DNA from: Roseococcus sp.
GTDB taxonomy: Bacteria; Pseudomonadota; Alphaproteobacteria; Acetobacterales; Acetobacteraceae
Assembly (NCBI RefSeq): GCF_019747315.1
Contig: NZ_JAIEQY010000397.1
Coordinates: 1-35,832, forward strand
Direction of reading: 5' to 3'
Length of the DNA: 35,832 bases
Part shown: positions 18,639 to 26,152 of the stretch, one piece after another
Numbering within the stretch: the stretch's first letter is position 1
How the letters are laid out: every line of letters starts with the position of its first letter
Notes under the pieces: generated by a model
What the model saw: only the letters and a program-made list of their open reading frames with translations
Databases searched by the model: none
Told to the model about the DNA's origin: nothing
Position numbers and translations under genes: made by a program

Positions 18639-18767
18639 GGGGCCCGCAAGGGCCAGTCTGGCGGGGGCTTGCCGGGAAATAGCCACCGCCGGATGCCGTC
18701 AGCAGAGACCCTCGCGGGCAGCATGACGACAAGAGGAAGGTTGCGCCCCGCTGGCCTGCCGGGGCAT
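18600..18767 (-). ncRNA. Candidate small RNA or attenuated leader
   Basis: The interval between the predicted start point about 7 bases after the -10 box and the end of the terminator U tract. An RNA of about 165 bases would be made with no open frame that looks coding. Two readings are possible: an independent small RNA, or the leader of the GAF gene (start 18471) with an internal terminator as an attenuator. Only promoter and terminator are seen; conservation cannot be judged here. Confidence 0.4.
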
Positions 18768-18773
18768 GGGAGA

Positions 18774-18802
18774 ATCATGAACTCGAAGCAATCGCGAGTC
18801 AA
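18774..18802 (-). promoter_or_regulatory. Sigma-70-like promoter, minus strand
   Basis: On the minus strand TTGACT (18802-18797) and CATGAT (18779-18774) are separated by exactly 17 bases. They match the consensus boxes at five and four of six positions. An inverted repeat ACTCG (18781-18785) / CGAGT (18795-18799) lies in the spacer and could be an operator. It is one of the clearest promoter-like sequences I found in the window. Confidence 0.55.
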
Positions 18803-18984
18803 GAAGTCGGACATGTGGACACTCGATTTGTCCATCAAGACTGACAGTTCTCGCATGCCATCCGCGCAATGATCCGGCGCTATCCCAGGGCCAGCCTCAG
18901 ACGGAAATCGGGGGGCGGGGCAACCGGCCGGGGCGCCTCCGCCGCCGGGCGGGGATGCGCTTCCGGGCGGAGCGAAAAATAATT

Positions 18985-19698
18985 TTAGCGAGCGGCGGCG
19001 CCGAGGCGCTTCCAGGTCAGCACCAGGACATCCCGACTCGAGGGCAGGGCCGGATCGGCCGGCTCCACCGGCGTTACCCCATGCATGACCCGGTGGTCGT
19101 CGAGGATGGCGAGGTCCAGCATTCCCTCTAGCGTGAAGCGGGCCATTTCGGCCCCCGCATCATCCGTCACCAGTGTCTCGCCGCCCTGGAGATTGGTGCG
19201 GGCCAGCATGGCGATGAGCACGACATCCACGCCGTCATGATGCACGCCCTCGGGCGTCGGCAGGCCGGGGGTGCCGGGGGCGGCCTCGACGCGGAACTGG
19301 TGCATCTCGACGAACCAGGGCGTTCCGGGGCGCAGCCCATCGGCCACGCCGTGGCCCAGTTCCAGCAGCCCGGTGCAGACCGGGTTCAGCACCACGGCAT
19401 CCTCGACGGGTGCGAACCAGCGATCCACGCCGCCATTCAGCTTGTTATGAACCGAGGCCTGGAAATGCGGCCGGTGCAGCCCCCGCGCATGGCCGGGCCG
19501 CCCAGGCAGCGCCAGGAAATTGGCCAGGCGCCGGCGGCGGTAGCGCCCACCATCGGCCATGAAGCCATCCGTCTCCAGCCGCTGCCAGCTCTCCGCGAAG
19601 TCGCGCAGCGCCGCCTCGGGCGCCGCCAGCAGCGCCGCCGTCTCGGCGGGGCGCAGCCGGGCGAAGCCCTGGGCCTGAACCTGGGCCAGCGTGGTCAT
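18985..19698 (-). CDS. 2-oxoglutarate/Fe(II) dioxygenase (2OG-Fe_Oxy_2 type)
   Basis: A 237-residue oxygenase resembling the family that includes the L-isoleucine hydroxylase IDO and biofilm protein BsmA. The iron triad is His153 and Asp155 (GVHHDG) and His206 (HRVMHGVTPV); Arg222 (SSRDVLVLTWKR) is the likely 2-oxoglutarate anchor. EMHQFRVEA at about 131-139 and TNLQGGETLVTD at 168-179 are further family segments. Members hydroxylate free amino acids, so an amino acid substrate is plausible but not shown. The ATG at 19698 overlaps the stop of the lutA-like gene (ATGA), so the two are translated together. The gene ends with TAA followed by a T-rich stretch. Confidence 0.88.
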   Translation of the reverse strand: MTTLAQVQAQGFARLRPAETAALLAAPEAALRDFAESWQRLETDGFMADGGRYRRRRLANFLALPGRPGHARGLHRPHFQASVHNKLNGGVDRWFAPVEDAVVLNPVCTGLLELGHGVADGLRPGTPWFVEMHQFRVEAAPGTPGLPTPEGVHHDGVDVVLIAMLARTNLQGGETLVTDDAGAEMARFTLEGMLDLAILDDHRVMHGVTPVEPADPALPSSRDVLVLTWKRLGAAAR

Positions 19699-20456
19699 GA
19701 CAGGTCGCCGATCGGCGGGGCCTCCGTGATGCCGGCCAGCACCTCGGCCACATGGCGCACGCGGATCGCGCTGCCCTCGCGCTTCAGCCGTCCGGCCATG
19801 TTCAGCAGGCAGCCGAGGTCACCCGCCAGCAGCGTATCCGCGCCGGTGGCCGCGATGTCGCGCGTCTTGTCGCTGACCATGCGGGTCGAGATCTCGGGGT
19901 ATTTCACGCAGAAGGTGCCGCCGAAGCCGCAGCAGATCTCGGGCTCGGCCATTTCCTTCAGCCCCAGGCCCTGCACCGTCTCCAGCAGCCGGCGCGGCTG
20001 CGCCTTGATGCCGAGCTCCCTCAGGCCCGAGCAGCTGTCGTGATAGGTGATGGTGCCGTCATAGCTGGCTTCGACGCGCGTCACCTTCAGCACATCGGTC
20101 AGGAAGGAGACGAGCTCATGCGTCTTGGCGGCCAGCGCCTCGGCCTGGGCGCGCGCCTCGGGGTCGGTCTCGGCGAAGAGGCTGGGGTAATGATGCGAGA
20201 TCATCCCCGCGCAGGAGCCGGAGGGAGCGATCACATAATCATAGGGCAGGAAGGCCGCGATCACCTGGCGTGCGATTTCCTGCGTGCTCGCGCGGTCGCC
20301 GGAATTGAAGGCGGGCTGGCCGCAGCAGGTCTGGCTGAGTGGGACCACCACCTCGCAGCCGGCATCCTCCAGCAGCTTGATCGCGGAGAAGCCGACGGCC
20401 GGGCGATACAGGTCCACCAGGCAGGTGACGAAAAGGGCGACGCGGGGTTTGGACAT
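19695..20456 (-). CDS. lutA: (Fe-S)-binding cysteine-rich protein, LutA/YkgE type
   Basis: A 253-residue protein with two CCG (cysteine-rich) domains: TCCGQPAFNSG with Cys44-Cys45 and ICCGFGGTFCVKYPE with Cys175-Cys176, plus the extra cysteines in PSGSCAG and HDSCSG. This is the pattern of LutA, a subunit of the LutABC L-lactate oxidation complex, and of the C-terminal half of glycolate oxidase GlcF. The usual partners lutB and lutC are not next to it: upstream is timA, and downstream a 2OG dioxygenase that overlaps it by four bases. It may work with partners elsewhere, or as an electron-transfer protein for another oxidoreductase. The symbol reflects the family, not a proven role. Confidence 0.85.
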   Translation of the reverse strand: MSKPRVALFVTCLVDLYRPAVGFSAIKLLEDAGCEVVVPLSQTCCGQPAFNSGDRASTQEIARQVIAAFLPYDYVIAPSGSCAGMISHHYPSLFAETDPEARAQAEALAAKTHELVSFLTDVLKVTRVEASYDGTITYHDSCSGLRELGIKAQPRRLLETVQGLGLKEMAEPEICCGFGGTFCVKYPEISTRMVSDKTRDIAATGADTLLAGDLGCLLNMAGRLKREGSAIRVRHVAEVLAGITEAPPIGDLS

Positions 20457-20481
20457 ACCGGAAAGCTACCTGCGTTTCGCC

Positions 20482-20503
20482 CGCGCGGGAAATATCCCGC
20501 GCG
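20482..20503 (-). other. Hairpin between timA and the lutA-like gene
   Basis: Nine-base arms CGCGCGGGA (20482-20490) and TCCCGCGCG (20495-20503) with loop AATA. It lies in the 69-base gap between two minus-strand genes. No T run follows on either strand, so it may be an mRNA stability or partial termination element and not a canonical terminator. Confidence 0.4.
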
Positions 20504-20525
20504 CGGCACAGCCATGCGGGGTTTT

Positions 20526-21194
20526 TCAGCCGCTGCGGGTCGCCGTCAGCTTCCAGGTCGGGTCCTTGGCCGTCAGGTCACGCTGGAAGGTCCAGATATC
20601 AATCACCTCGGTGATGGCATCCGAACCCGCCACGATTTCGCCGCCGCGGCCGGTGGTCATGTTCACCTGGTCGGAGACGAAGCGGACCGTCACATCGGCG
20701 ACGGTCCCGTTCAGCTCGGCCGCTTCCAGGGCCAGTTCGTGCATGGAGCGGATTTCGGTTCGCTGGCTCTCGCCCGCGGATTCCCGGCCCGCCACGGCCT
20801 GCTCGAAGCCGGAATAGGTATCGTCCGAGAGCAGGGCGCGCAGGGTCTGCCGGTCGCCCTGGGCGAAGGCGGCGACAATCATGCGGAAGGCGCCCTCGGC
20901 GCCGTCCAGGAAGGCATTGGGCTCGAAGCTGCGATCCAGCCCGGCGATGCGCGTCAGCGCCTGGCCAGTCGGGCTTTGCGGCATGGGCAGGTTGCGGCGG
21001 GCCCCGGTGGTGCGGGCGGGCATCACATCCTCGGCGACGCCTTCCACGCGGGCGGCGCGGGCCTCGGGCATGCCGGGGGTCTGGGGCGGGCGCTCAAAGC
21101 CCTGCCGCTTGCCGAGCACGCTGCGCAGCCGCAGGACCAGAAAGGCCGCGACCATGGCGAACAGAATCAGATCAATCGGGAAACCGCCCTGCAT
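20526..21194 (-). CDS. Tim44/TimA family membrane-anchored protein
   Basis: A 222-residue protein with one N-terminal membrane helix (DLILFAMVAAFLVLRLRSVLG, about residues 8-28), a Pro/Arg-rich linker, and a C-terminal Tim44-like domain (GAEGAFRMIVAAFAQGDRQTLRALLSDD, then TEVIDIWTFQRDL and PTWKLTATR). Alphaproteobacterial TimA is the ancestor-like relative of the mitochondrial import adaptor Tim44; its bacterial role is poorly defined. I prefer ATG 21194 to the in-frame ATG at 21206 because GGAGGT lies five bases before it. It leads a possible timA-lutA-dioxygenase series, interrupted by a hairpin. Confidence 0.88.
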   Translation of the reverse strand: MQGGFPIDLILFAMVAAFLVLRLRSVLGKRQGFERPPQTPGMPEARAARVEGVAEDVMPARTTGARRNLPMPQSPTGQALTRIAGLDRSFEPNAFLDGAEGAFRMIVAAFAQGDRQTLRALLSDDTYSGFEQAVAGRESAGESQRTEIRSMHELALEAAELNGTVADVTVRFVSDQVNMTTGRGGEIVAGSDAITEVIDIWTFQRDLTAKDPTWKLTATRSG

Positions 21195-21313
21195 TGGGAC
21201 CTCCATCAGTCGACATACTTAGGCACGGGATGGACAAGTCGCAACGGGCGCGGCACGGAATCCCGGATTGCGACATCACCAGCCCTACCCGGAAGGCGCT
21301 TGGCACAAACCCT

Positions 21314-21330
21314 CCTTGCGGCCCGCAAGG
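21314..21330 (+). other. Hairpin in the leader of the histidine phosphatase gene
   Basis: CCTTGCG (21314-21320), loop GCC, CGCAAGG (21324-21330): a perfect seven-base stem, 21 bases before the ATG at 21352. No U tract follows. It could influence translation initiation, since the gene lacks a clear Shine-Dalgarno sequence. Confidence 0.4.
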
Positions 21331-21351
21331 CCTGCCGCTACCCAGCATGCC

Positions 21352-21906
21352 ATGATCTTCCTGCGCCACGGACAGAGCGAATTCAACCTCCATTTCACGG
21401 CCACCCGCCGTGATCCGGGCATCATTGACCCCAAGCTCACGCCCCTCGGTCATGAGCAGGCGGCGCAGGCGGCGGAGGCGCTGGCCAGCCGCGACATCCG
21501 CCGCATCATCGTCTCGCCCTACACACGCGCGCTGGAGACGGCCGCCCCCGTCGCGCGGCGCCTCGGCCTGCCGCTCACCGTCACCCCCACGGTGCGGGAG
21601 CGCTATGCCTTCACCTGCGATGTCGGCTCGCCCATCAGCCAGCTGCGCGCCGCCTGGCCCGAGGTCGGCTTCCACGCGATCGACGAGGTGTGGTGGCCCG
21701 CCATCGAGGAACCGGCCGAACAGGTGGAAGCCCGCGCCCGCCTCTTCCGTGCCGAAATGGCCGCGCTGGATGACTGGGCGCATACGCTGGTCGTCTCGCA
21801 TTGGGGCTTCATCCTGGCCTTCACCGGCCAGTCGGTGATGAATGGCGTGATGCTGGAGTCCAACCCCACGGACCGGCACCCGGAACAGGTGATCTGGAAG
21901 CACTGA
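21352..21906 (+). CDS. Histidine phosphatase (phosphoglycerate mutase-like)
   Basis: A 184-residue member of the branch 1 histidine phosphatases. The catalytic LRHGQSE gives Arg5-His6-Gly7, SPYTRALETA contributes the second arginine, ERYAF the proton donor region, and VVSHWGF the second catalytic His150. The short length and simple core fit a broad phosphatase more than a glycolytic mutase. Start is ATG at 21352 (MIFLRHGQ, the standard family opening); an upstream frame to 21268 includes a hairpin and no family sequence. The next gene, a Bug receptor, starts 65 bases downstream on the same strand with its own good ribosome-binding site. Confidence 0.92.
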   Translation: MIFLRHGQSEFNLHFTATRRDPGIIDPKLTPLGHEQAAQAAEALASRDIRRIIVSPYTRALETAAPVARRLGLPLTVTPTVRERYAFTCDVGSPISQLRAAWPEVGFHAIDEVWWPAIEEPAEQVEARARLFRAEMAALDDWAHTLVVSHWGFILAFTGQSVMNGVMLESNPTDRHPEQVIWKH

Positions 21907-21971
21907 AGGAGCCCCTTCCACGCGGCGCGAATTGCCGCGAAGCTTCCGGCAAAATCAACCGGAGGCTCGCC

Positions 21972-22958
21972 ATGACCCAGATCACCCGCCGCACCGCCCT
22001 TGCCCTTCCCGCAGCCGCCCTTGCGGCGCCGGCTCTTGCACAGGCCGAATGGCGGCCGACCCAGCCCGTCCGCATCATCGTGCCCGCCGCGCCGGGCGGC
22101 ACGGCCGACATCATGGCGCGCCTGCTGGCCGCCCATCTGCAGACGCGCTTCGGCAGCAATGTGGTGGCGGAAAACCGCTCCGGCGCCGGCGGCAATATGG
22201 GCACCATGGAGGTGATCCGCTCGGCGGCGGATGGGCACACCCTGCTCTCGGGCAATATCGGGCCGCAGGCCATCGCCTATTCGCTGTTCCGCAACCTGCA
22301 ATACACGCCGACCAGCCTGATCCCCGTCTGCGGCATGATCCGCGGGCCGAATGTGCTGGTGGTCCACCCCTCCGTACCGGCCAACACCGTCCCCGAATTC
22401 GTCGCCTGGCTGAAGGCCAATCCGGGGAAGATGTCCTACGGCTCGCCCGGCATCGGGCAATCGCCGCATCTTTCGGGCGTGTGGTTCGCGCAGCTCACCG
22501 GCACGGATGCCATCCATGTGCCCTTCCGCGGCGCCGGCCCGGCGGCGATCGAGCTGGTGGCCGGAAACATCCAGTTCATGTTCGACAACCTCACCAGCGG
22601 CATCCAGCAGGTGCGCGCCGGCCGCGTCCGGGCGCTCGCCGTCACCAGCGCCGACCGCAACCCGCAGCTGCCCGACATCCCCGCCCTGCGCGAGACCATG
22701 CCGGAACTGGCGAGCTACGACGTGAACACCTGGTTCGGCCTTTTCGCGCCGGCCAATACGCCCGCCCCCGTCATCCAGCGCCTGAATGCCGAGACGCGCG
22801 GCATGATCGCCGCGCCCGAGATGCAGGCGCGCTTCGCCCAGATGGGCGGCACGCCGCTGGCCGGCACGCCCGAGGAATTCGCCGCCTTCGTGACCAGCGA
22901 GATCGAGAAGTGGCGCAACGTCATCACCCGGGAAGGATTGCAGGTGGACCTCTCTTGA
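21972..22958 (+). CDS. Bug family tripartite tricarboxylate receptor (periplasmic)
   Basis: A 328-residue periplasmic binding protein. Signal peptide: TRRTALALPAAALAAPALAQA. The mature part opens with VRIIVPAAPGGTADIMARLL, the Bug family N-terminal strand and loop, and later has IHVPFRGAGPAAIELV. ATG 21972 is preceded by GGAGG six bases upstream. The last four bases overlap the TTG start of the amidohydrolase gene (TTGA), so the receptor and the enzyme are translated together: the strongest substrate hint for any Bug protein here, pointing to a ligand that is, or becomes, an amidohydrolase substrate (for example a cyclic amide, aminopyrimidine or triazine-like compound). No TctAB genes are nearby. 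Confidence 0.93.
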   Translation: MTQITRRTALALPAAALAAPALAQAEWRPTQPVRIIVPAAPGGTADIMARLLAAHLQTRFGSNVVAENRSGAGGNMGTMEVIRSAADGHTLLSGNIGPQAIAYSLFRNLQYTPTSLIPVCGMIRGPNVLVVHPSVPANTVPEFVAWLKANPGKMSYGSPGIGQSPHLSGVWFAQLTGTDAIHVPFRGAGPAAIELVAGNIQFMFDNLTSGIQQVRAGRVRALAVTSADRNPQLPDIPALRETMPELASYDVNTWFGLFAPANTPAPVIQRLNAETRGMIAAPEMQARFAQMGGTPLAGTPEEFAAFVTSEIEKWRNVITREGLQVDLS

Positions 22959-24379
22959 GCGAACTCATCGTCACGGGCGGCGTGGTCATCACGCTGGATG
23001 CCCAGCGCCGCGTCATCGAGAACGGCGCCGTCGCGATGCGCGGCGGCCGCATCCTCGCCGTGGGCCCCGCGGCCGAGATCGCGGCGCAATTCCCCTCGCC
23101 CGAACGGGTGCTGGATGCGCGCGGCAAGGCCGTGCTGCCCGGGCTGATCGACACCCACGCCCATGCCGGCCACGGCCTGGTGAAGACGCTGGGCAATGGC
23201 GACAGCGCGGCCTGGAGCGAGGCCTGCCGCATCATCTACAGCACCGCCTCGCCCGCCGAATTCTGGTTCGCCGAGGCGCGCCTCGTGGGGCTGGAGCGCC
23301 TCAAGGCGGGCGTCACCACGGGCGTCTCCGTCCTCGGCGGCGGCGATTGCATCATGCGCCTGGACAGCCCCGCCGCCGGCGAGGCCCGGGCGCGGGCCAT
23401 CGCCGAGATCGGCATCCGCGACATCATGGCGGTGGGCCCGCGCCGCCCGCCCTTCCCGCATGACTATGTGCTGGAGGATGGCACCACCCGCGCCATCAGT
23501 TTCGAGGCGATGCTGGAAACCATGGGCCTGCTCTTCGAGCGGCTGCATGATCGCGGCCGGATGCGGCTCTCCACCTTCATGCCCGTCTATCGCGAAGCCA
23601 CGCATGACGCGGCCAAGGTCGCCGAGATCAAGGCCCAGGGCCGCGCCGTGCGCGAGCTGGGCACGAAGTTCAAGGCGCGCTTCCACCAGGATGGCCACCG
23701 CAACAACAGCATCGCCATGGCCGATGCGATGTTCGGACTGCTGGGGCCGGACGCCTTCCTCTCCCACTGCACGGACCTCACGGACGCCGACATCGCCACG
23801 CTTGTGAAGACCGGCGCGCATGTGATCCACAACCCGACGGCCATCGCCGCCGTGCGCGGCTTCTGCCCGGTGGTGCGACTGCTGGACGCCGGCGTGAACG
23901 TCGCCATCGCCAGTGACGGCACGGCGCCCGACCGCAGCGGGGACCTGTTCCGCCACGCCTTCGAGGCGATGCGCTACGCCCAGCGCGCCACGCGCGACGA
24001 CAGCCTGATCCCGCCCGGCCGCGCGCTGGAGATGATCACGGTGGATGCCGCCGCCGCCCTCGGGATGGAGCGCGAGATTGGCAGCCTGGAGGAGGGCAAG
24101 CGTGCCGACCTCATCACCGTGGACCTGACGGCGCCGCACATGGTGCCGGCGAACATGCCGGTCTGGCGCGTGGTCTGCTTCGCCACCGGCGCCGATGTGC
24201 GGGACGTGGTGATCGGCGGCGAAGTGCTGATGGAGGGCCGGCGCCTTTCACATCTGGACGAGGCGGAGATCGTGGCCGCGGCGGAGGCGGAGACGGCGCA
24301 GATGCTACGGCGTTCAGGACTGAGCCACCTTGCGGTGGAAGAGCCGGGCTGGGGGCAGACGAAGTATAAAAGGAAGTAA
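22955..24379 (+). CDS. Amidohydrolase (chlorohydrolase/deaminase-like)
   Basis: A 474-residue metal-dependent hydrolase of the amidohydrolase superfamily, close in layout to the TrzN/AtzA, guanine deaminase and S-adenosylhomocysteine deaminase group. The flanking beta-sandwich begins SELIVTGGVVITLD; the barrel has the metal pair His68/His70 (DTHAHAGHG), His244 (FHQDGH), His271 (LSHCTD) and Asp321 (ASDGTAPD); the sandwich closes with GSLEEGKRADLITVD. The usual HxxE motif after the third ligand is replaced by HQDGH, so the reaction type is not certain. Start is TTG at 22955, overlapping the Bug receptor stop; a longer frame upstream is antisense-free but merely shadows the receptor gene. Confidence 0.9.
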   Translation: MSELIVTGGVVITLDAQRRVIENGAVAMRGGRILAVGPAAEIAAQFPSPERVLDARGKAVLPGLIDTHAHAGHGLVKTLGNGDSAAWSEACRIIYSTASPAEFWFAEARLVGLERLKAGVTTGVSVLGGGDCIMRLDSPAAGEARARAIAEIGIRDIMAVGPRRPPFPHDYVLEDGTTRAISFEAMLETMGLLFERLHDRGRMRLSTFMPVYREATHDAAKVAEIKAQGRAVRELGTKFKARFHQDGHRNNSIAMADAMFGLLGPDAFLSHCTDLTDADIATLVKTGAHVIHNPTAIAAVRGFCPVVRLLDAGVNVAIASDGTAPDRSGDLFRHAFEAMRYAQRATRDDSLIPPGRALEMITVDAAAALGMEREIGSLEEGKRADLITVDLTAPHMVPANMPVWRVVCFATGADVRDVVIGGEVLMEGRRLSHLDEAEIVAAAEAETAQMLRRSGLSHLAVEEPGWGQTKYKRK

Positions 24380-24382
24380 CAG

Positions 24383-24476
24383 GGCCTCCGGCGGCTGGGG
24401 CCGAGAGGCCCCAGACCCCAATACTTAAGGAAAGGGGTCTGGGGCCCCCGGCCCCAGCCGCCGGAGGCCTCTTTTC
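24383..24476. repeat. Head-to-head hairpin repeat doublet, copy 4
   Basis: Left copy 24383-24419 in minus orientation, right copy 24434-24476 in plus orientation, separated by 14 AT-rich bases. Each has its own CTGGGGCC / GGCCCCAG-type stem (the left with loop GAGA, the right with an extra C), and the two copies can also pair with each other over their whole length. It starts three bases after the amidohydrolase stop and its right T-rich tail runs into the TAA stop of the convergent VOC gene. Confidence 0.8.
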
Positions 24477-24878
24477 TTATACCGTTTCTTCCGGCGGATA
24501 ATTCAGCTCCACCGCGATCCCATCCGGGTCCAACAGAAACAGTTGCGTCTGCCGGTCGCGCGGGATCACCCGCTCCTCGAAGGTGAGCCCGGCCTTGGTG
24601 AGCCGTTCCTTCATCTCGGCCAGGCCGGTGCAGGAAAAGGCGATGTGGTCCAGCAGCCCGGTCGGTCCCACCACGCGCTCGGGCCAGCCGGCCTCGCGCT
24701 GCGGGCGGGGGCCGATCAGGTGGACGGTGGGAATGCCGCCGCAATAGAGCCAATGCCCGTCGAAGCCGAGCGGCGGGCGATAGCCTTCCTCCAGCCCCAG
24801 CACATCCGCATAAAAGGCGCGGGTGCGCTCCAGATCCACTGGGCGGATCGTGTAGTGGTTCAGGCCTTCAAGCGGCAT
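24477..24878 (-). CDS. VOC (glyoxalase-fold) family protein
   Basis: A 133-residue vicinal oxygen chelate protein with two beta-alpha-beta-beta-beta units. Likely metal ligands are His8 (GLNHYTIR), His78 (LLDHIAF) and Glu124 (AVELNYP), the glyoxalase/dioxygenase arrangement; His53 may add a fourth. The first unit has RTRAFYADVLGLEEG, as is standard. ATG 24878 is preceded by GGAGA. It lies 10 bases after the flavoenzyme gene and is the last gene of the three-gene operon, so it probably acts on that pathway's intermediates (isomerase, lyase or extradiol-type reaction). Confidence 0.9.
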   Translation of the reverse strand: MPLEGLNHYTIRPVDLERTRAFYADVLGLEEGYRPPLGFDGHWLYCGGIPTVHLIGPRPQREAGWPERVVGPTGLLDHIAFSCTGLAEMKERLTKAGLTFEERVIPRDRQTQLFLLDPDGIAVELNYPPEETV

Positions 24879-24888
24879 GGCGGTCTCC

Positions 24889-26094
24889 TCACAGGAAGCG
24901 CGGATTGGGGTTCAGCCCCATCAGATGCTGGCCCACGGTTTCGAAATGCGTGCGGCGGCCCTGCACCTGCTGGGTGACGGCGTGGATGTCACGGAAGCGA
25001 CGCTCGAAGGGCTGGTCTTCGAAGATCGCCGTCGCCCCCGCCTCGGTCCAGGCAAAGTCGGCCACCTGCTTGGACTGGTGGATGGCGAAGGTGGTGGCCA
25101 GGCGGATCGAGACCTTGTGCTCCGTGGTCAGCGCGGCGCCGGTCGCGACATGATCCTGCGCCTCGCGCAGCGCCAGGTGCAGTTGCGCGCGGGCGGCGCG
25201 CCATTGCCCCTCGGCCCAGGCCAGGCCGTTCTGCAGCACGGGGCTGTCCCGCAGCATGCGGGTGGTGTTGAGCGGCGTCTTCTCGCTGGCAAGGTGGATG
25301 AAGGCGTCCAGCATCCCGCGCGCGGCGCCGAGCGCCACCGAGGCGAAGCCCGAGGCGTAGAGATGCGTGGTGGTGAAGCGATAGAGCGCGCCATGCCCCT
25401 GGGGGTGGCGCTCATCATCGCGGTCGCGCCGCGTGGAGAAGGCCTCGGGGACGAACAGATCCTCGACGGCATAGGTGTCGCTGCCGGTGCCGCGCAGGCC
25501 CATGACGCGCCAATTGGGCGCGGTGGCGATCGCCTCCCGCGGGAAGAACATGGTGCGTTCCATGGGCGTGCCCTCGGGCGTCATCCGCAGCGTGCCGTCG
25601 GGCTCGCGGATGCGGCAATGGCCGCCGAACCAGGTGGCGTGGCGGCCGCCGCTGGCGAAGGTCCAACTGCCGGTGACGCGATAGCCGCCCTCCACGGCCT
25701 GCGCGATCTGGTCCGGGCCCACCGAGCCCCAGGCCAGCGCCGCATCGCGCCCGCCCCAGATGACGCGGGCCACCTCGGGCGCCACATAGGCCGCCGCCAT
25801 GGAACAGCCGGAGGCCTGGCCGATGCACCAGGCGGTGGAGGCATCGGCGCGGGCGATGATCTCCATCATGCGGGCAAAGGTCTCGGGGGTGGTTTCATCG
25901 CCGCCGATCTGGCGCGGCAGCAGCGTGCGGAAGAGGCGCGCGCTGTGCAGCGCTTCAAGCAGGTCGGGCGGGAGGGCGCGGTCGGCCTCGATGCGCGGGG
26001 CGGCGGCCTCGATCAGGGGCGCCACGGCGCGGGCGCGGGTGATGGGGTCTTCAGCCATTGGCGTGAAGATCACGCGGTCACTGGCGGCACTCAT
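24889..26094 (-). CDS. Acyl-CoA dehydrogenase-fold flavin monooxygenase (class D-like)
   Basis: A 401-residue flavoprotein with the acyl-CoA dehydrogenase fold. The sequence pattern (RALPPDLLEALHSARLFRTL, ADASTAWCIGQ, GGYRVTGSWTFASGG, WRVMGLRGTGSDTY) matches the group-D hydroxylases such as HsaA, DszC and the oxygenase component of 4-hydroxyphenylacetate 3-hydroxylase more than true acyl-CoA dehydrogenases; the usual catalytic glutamate of the latter is not apparent. Such enzymes need a separate flavin reductase, which is not in the window. I choose ATG 26094, since GGTGGAG lies just upstream; ATG 26115 has no ribosome-binding site. Confidence 0.85.
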   Translation of the reverse strand: MSAASDRVIFTPMAEDPITRARAVAPLIEAAAPRIEADRALPPDLLEALHSARLFRTLLPRQIGGDETTPETFARMMEIIARADASTAWCIGQASGCSMAAAYVAPEVARVIWGGRDAALAWGSVGPDQIAQAVEGGYRVTGSWTFASGGRHATWFGGHCRIREPDGTLRMTPEGTPMERTMFFPREAIATAPNWRVMGLRGTGSDTYAVEDLFVPEAFSTRRDRDDERHPQGHGALYRFTTTHLYASGFASVALGAARGMLDAFIHLASEKTPLNTTRMLRDSPVLQNGLAWAEGQWRAARAQLHLALREAQDHVATGAALTTEHKVSIRLATTFAIHQSKQVADFAWTEAGATAIFEDQPFERRFRDIHAVTQQVQGRRTHFETVGQHLMGLNPNPRFL

Positions 26095-26152
26095 TTTTGC
26101 TCCACCCTGATTCATTTATGCGGACAAGTCTGGCGCCCGGCGGGGAGCGCCG

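Larger units (their letters stand above)
18472..18984. other. Long non-coding gap (513 bases)
   Basis: No credible gene. Short frames on both strands across it are GC-driven or low in coding character. It holds, on the minus strand, a sigma-70-like promoter (18774-18802), a strong terminator (18597-18638) and a decayed second copy of the terminator tail (18553-18573). The part around 18770-18870 is clearly less GC-rich than the surroundings. The right end (18885-18970) is GC-rich and I see no signal there. The 2OG dioxygenase stop is followed directly by ATTATTTTT on the minus strand, which may help end that operon. Confidence 0.6.

Noticed and set aside
18260-18856. Minus-strand frame starting MRELSVLMDKSS through the intergenic gap
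   Set aside because: Attractive first 30 residues, but the rest is Pro/Arg-rich shadow sequence, reads through the terminator and overlaps the GAF gene in another frame.
18777-18872. Possible small protein of 31 residues (starting MNSKQSRVKK)
   Set aside because: Composition differs from shadows, but there is no ribosome-binding site and it overlaps the minus-strand promoter; kept as non-coding.
20482-20503. Terminator after timA
   Set aside because: The stem is strong but no T run follows on either strand, so it is listed only as a hairpin.
22715-24139. A 474-codon minus-strand frame opposite the amidohydrolase
   Set aside because: Antisense shadow; histidine/glycine-rich with no domains.
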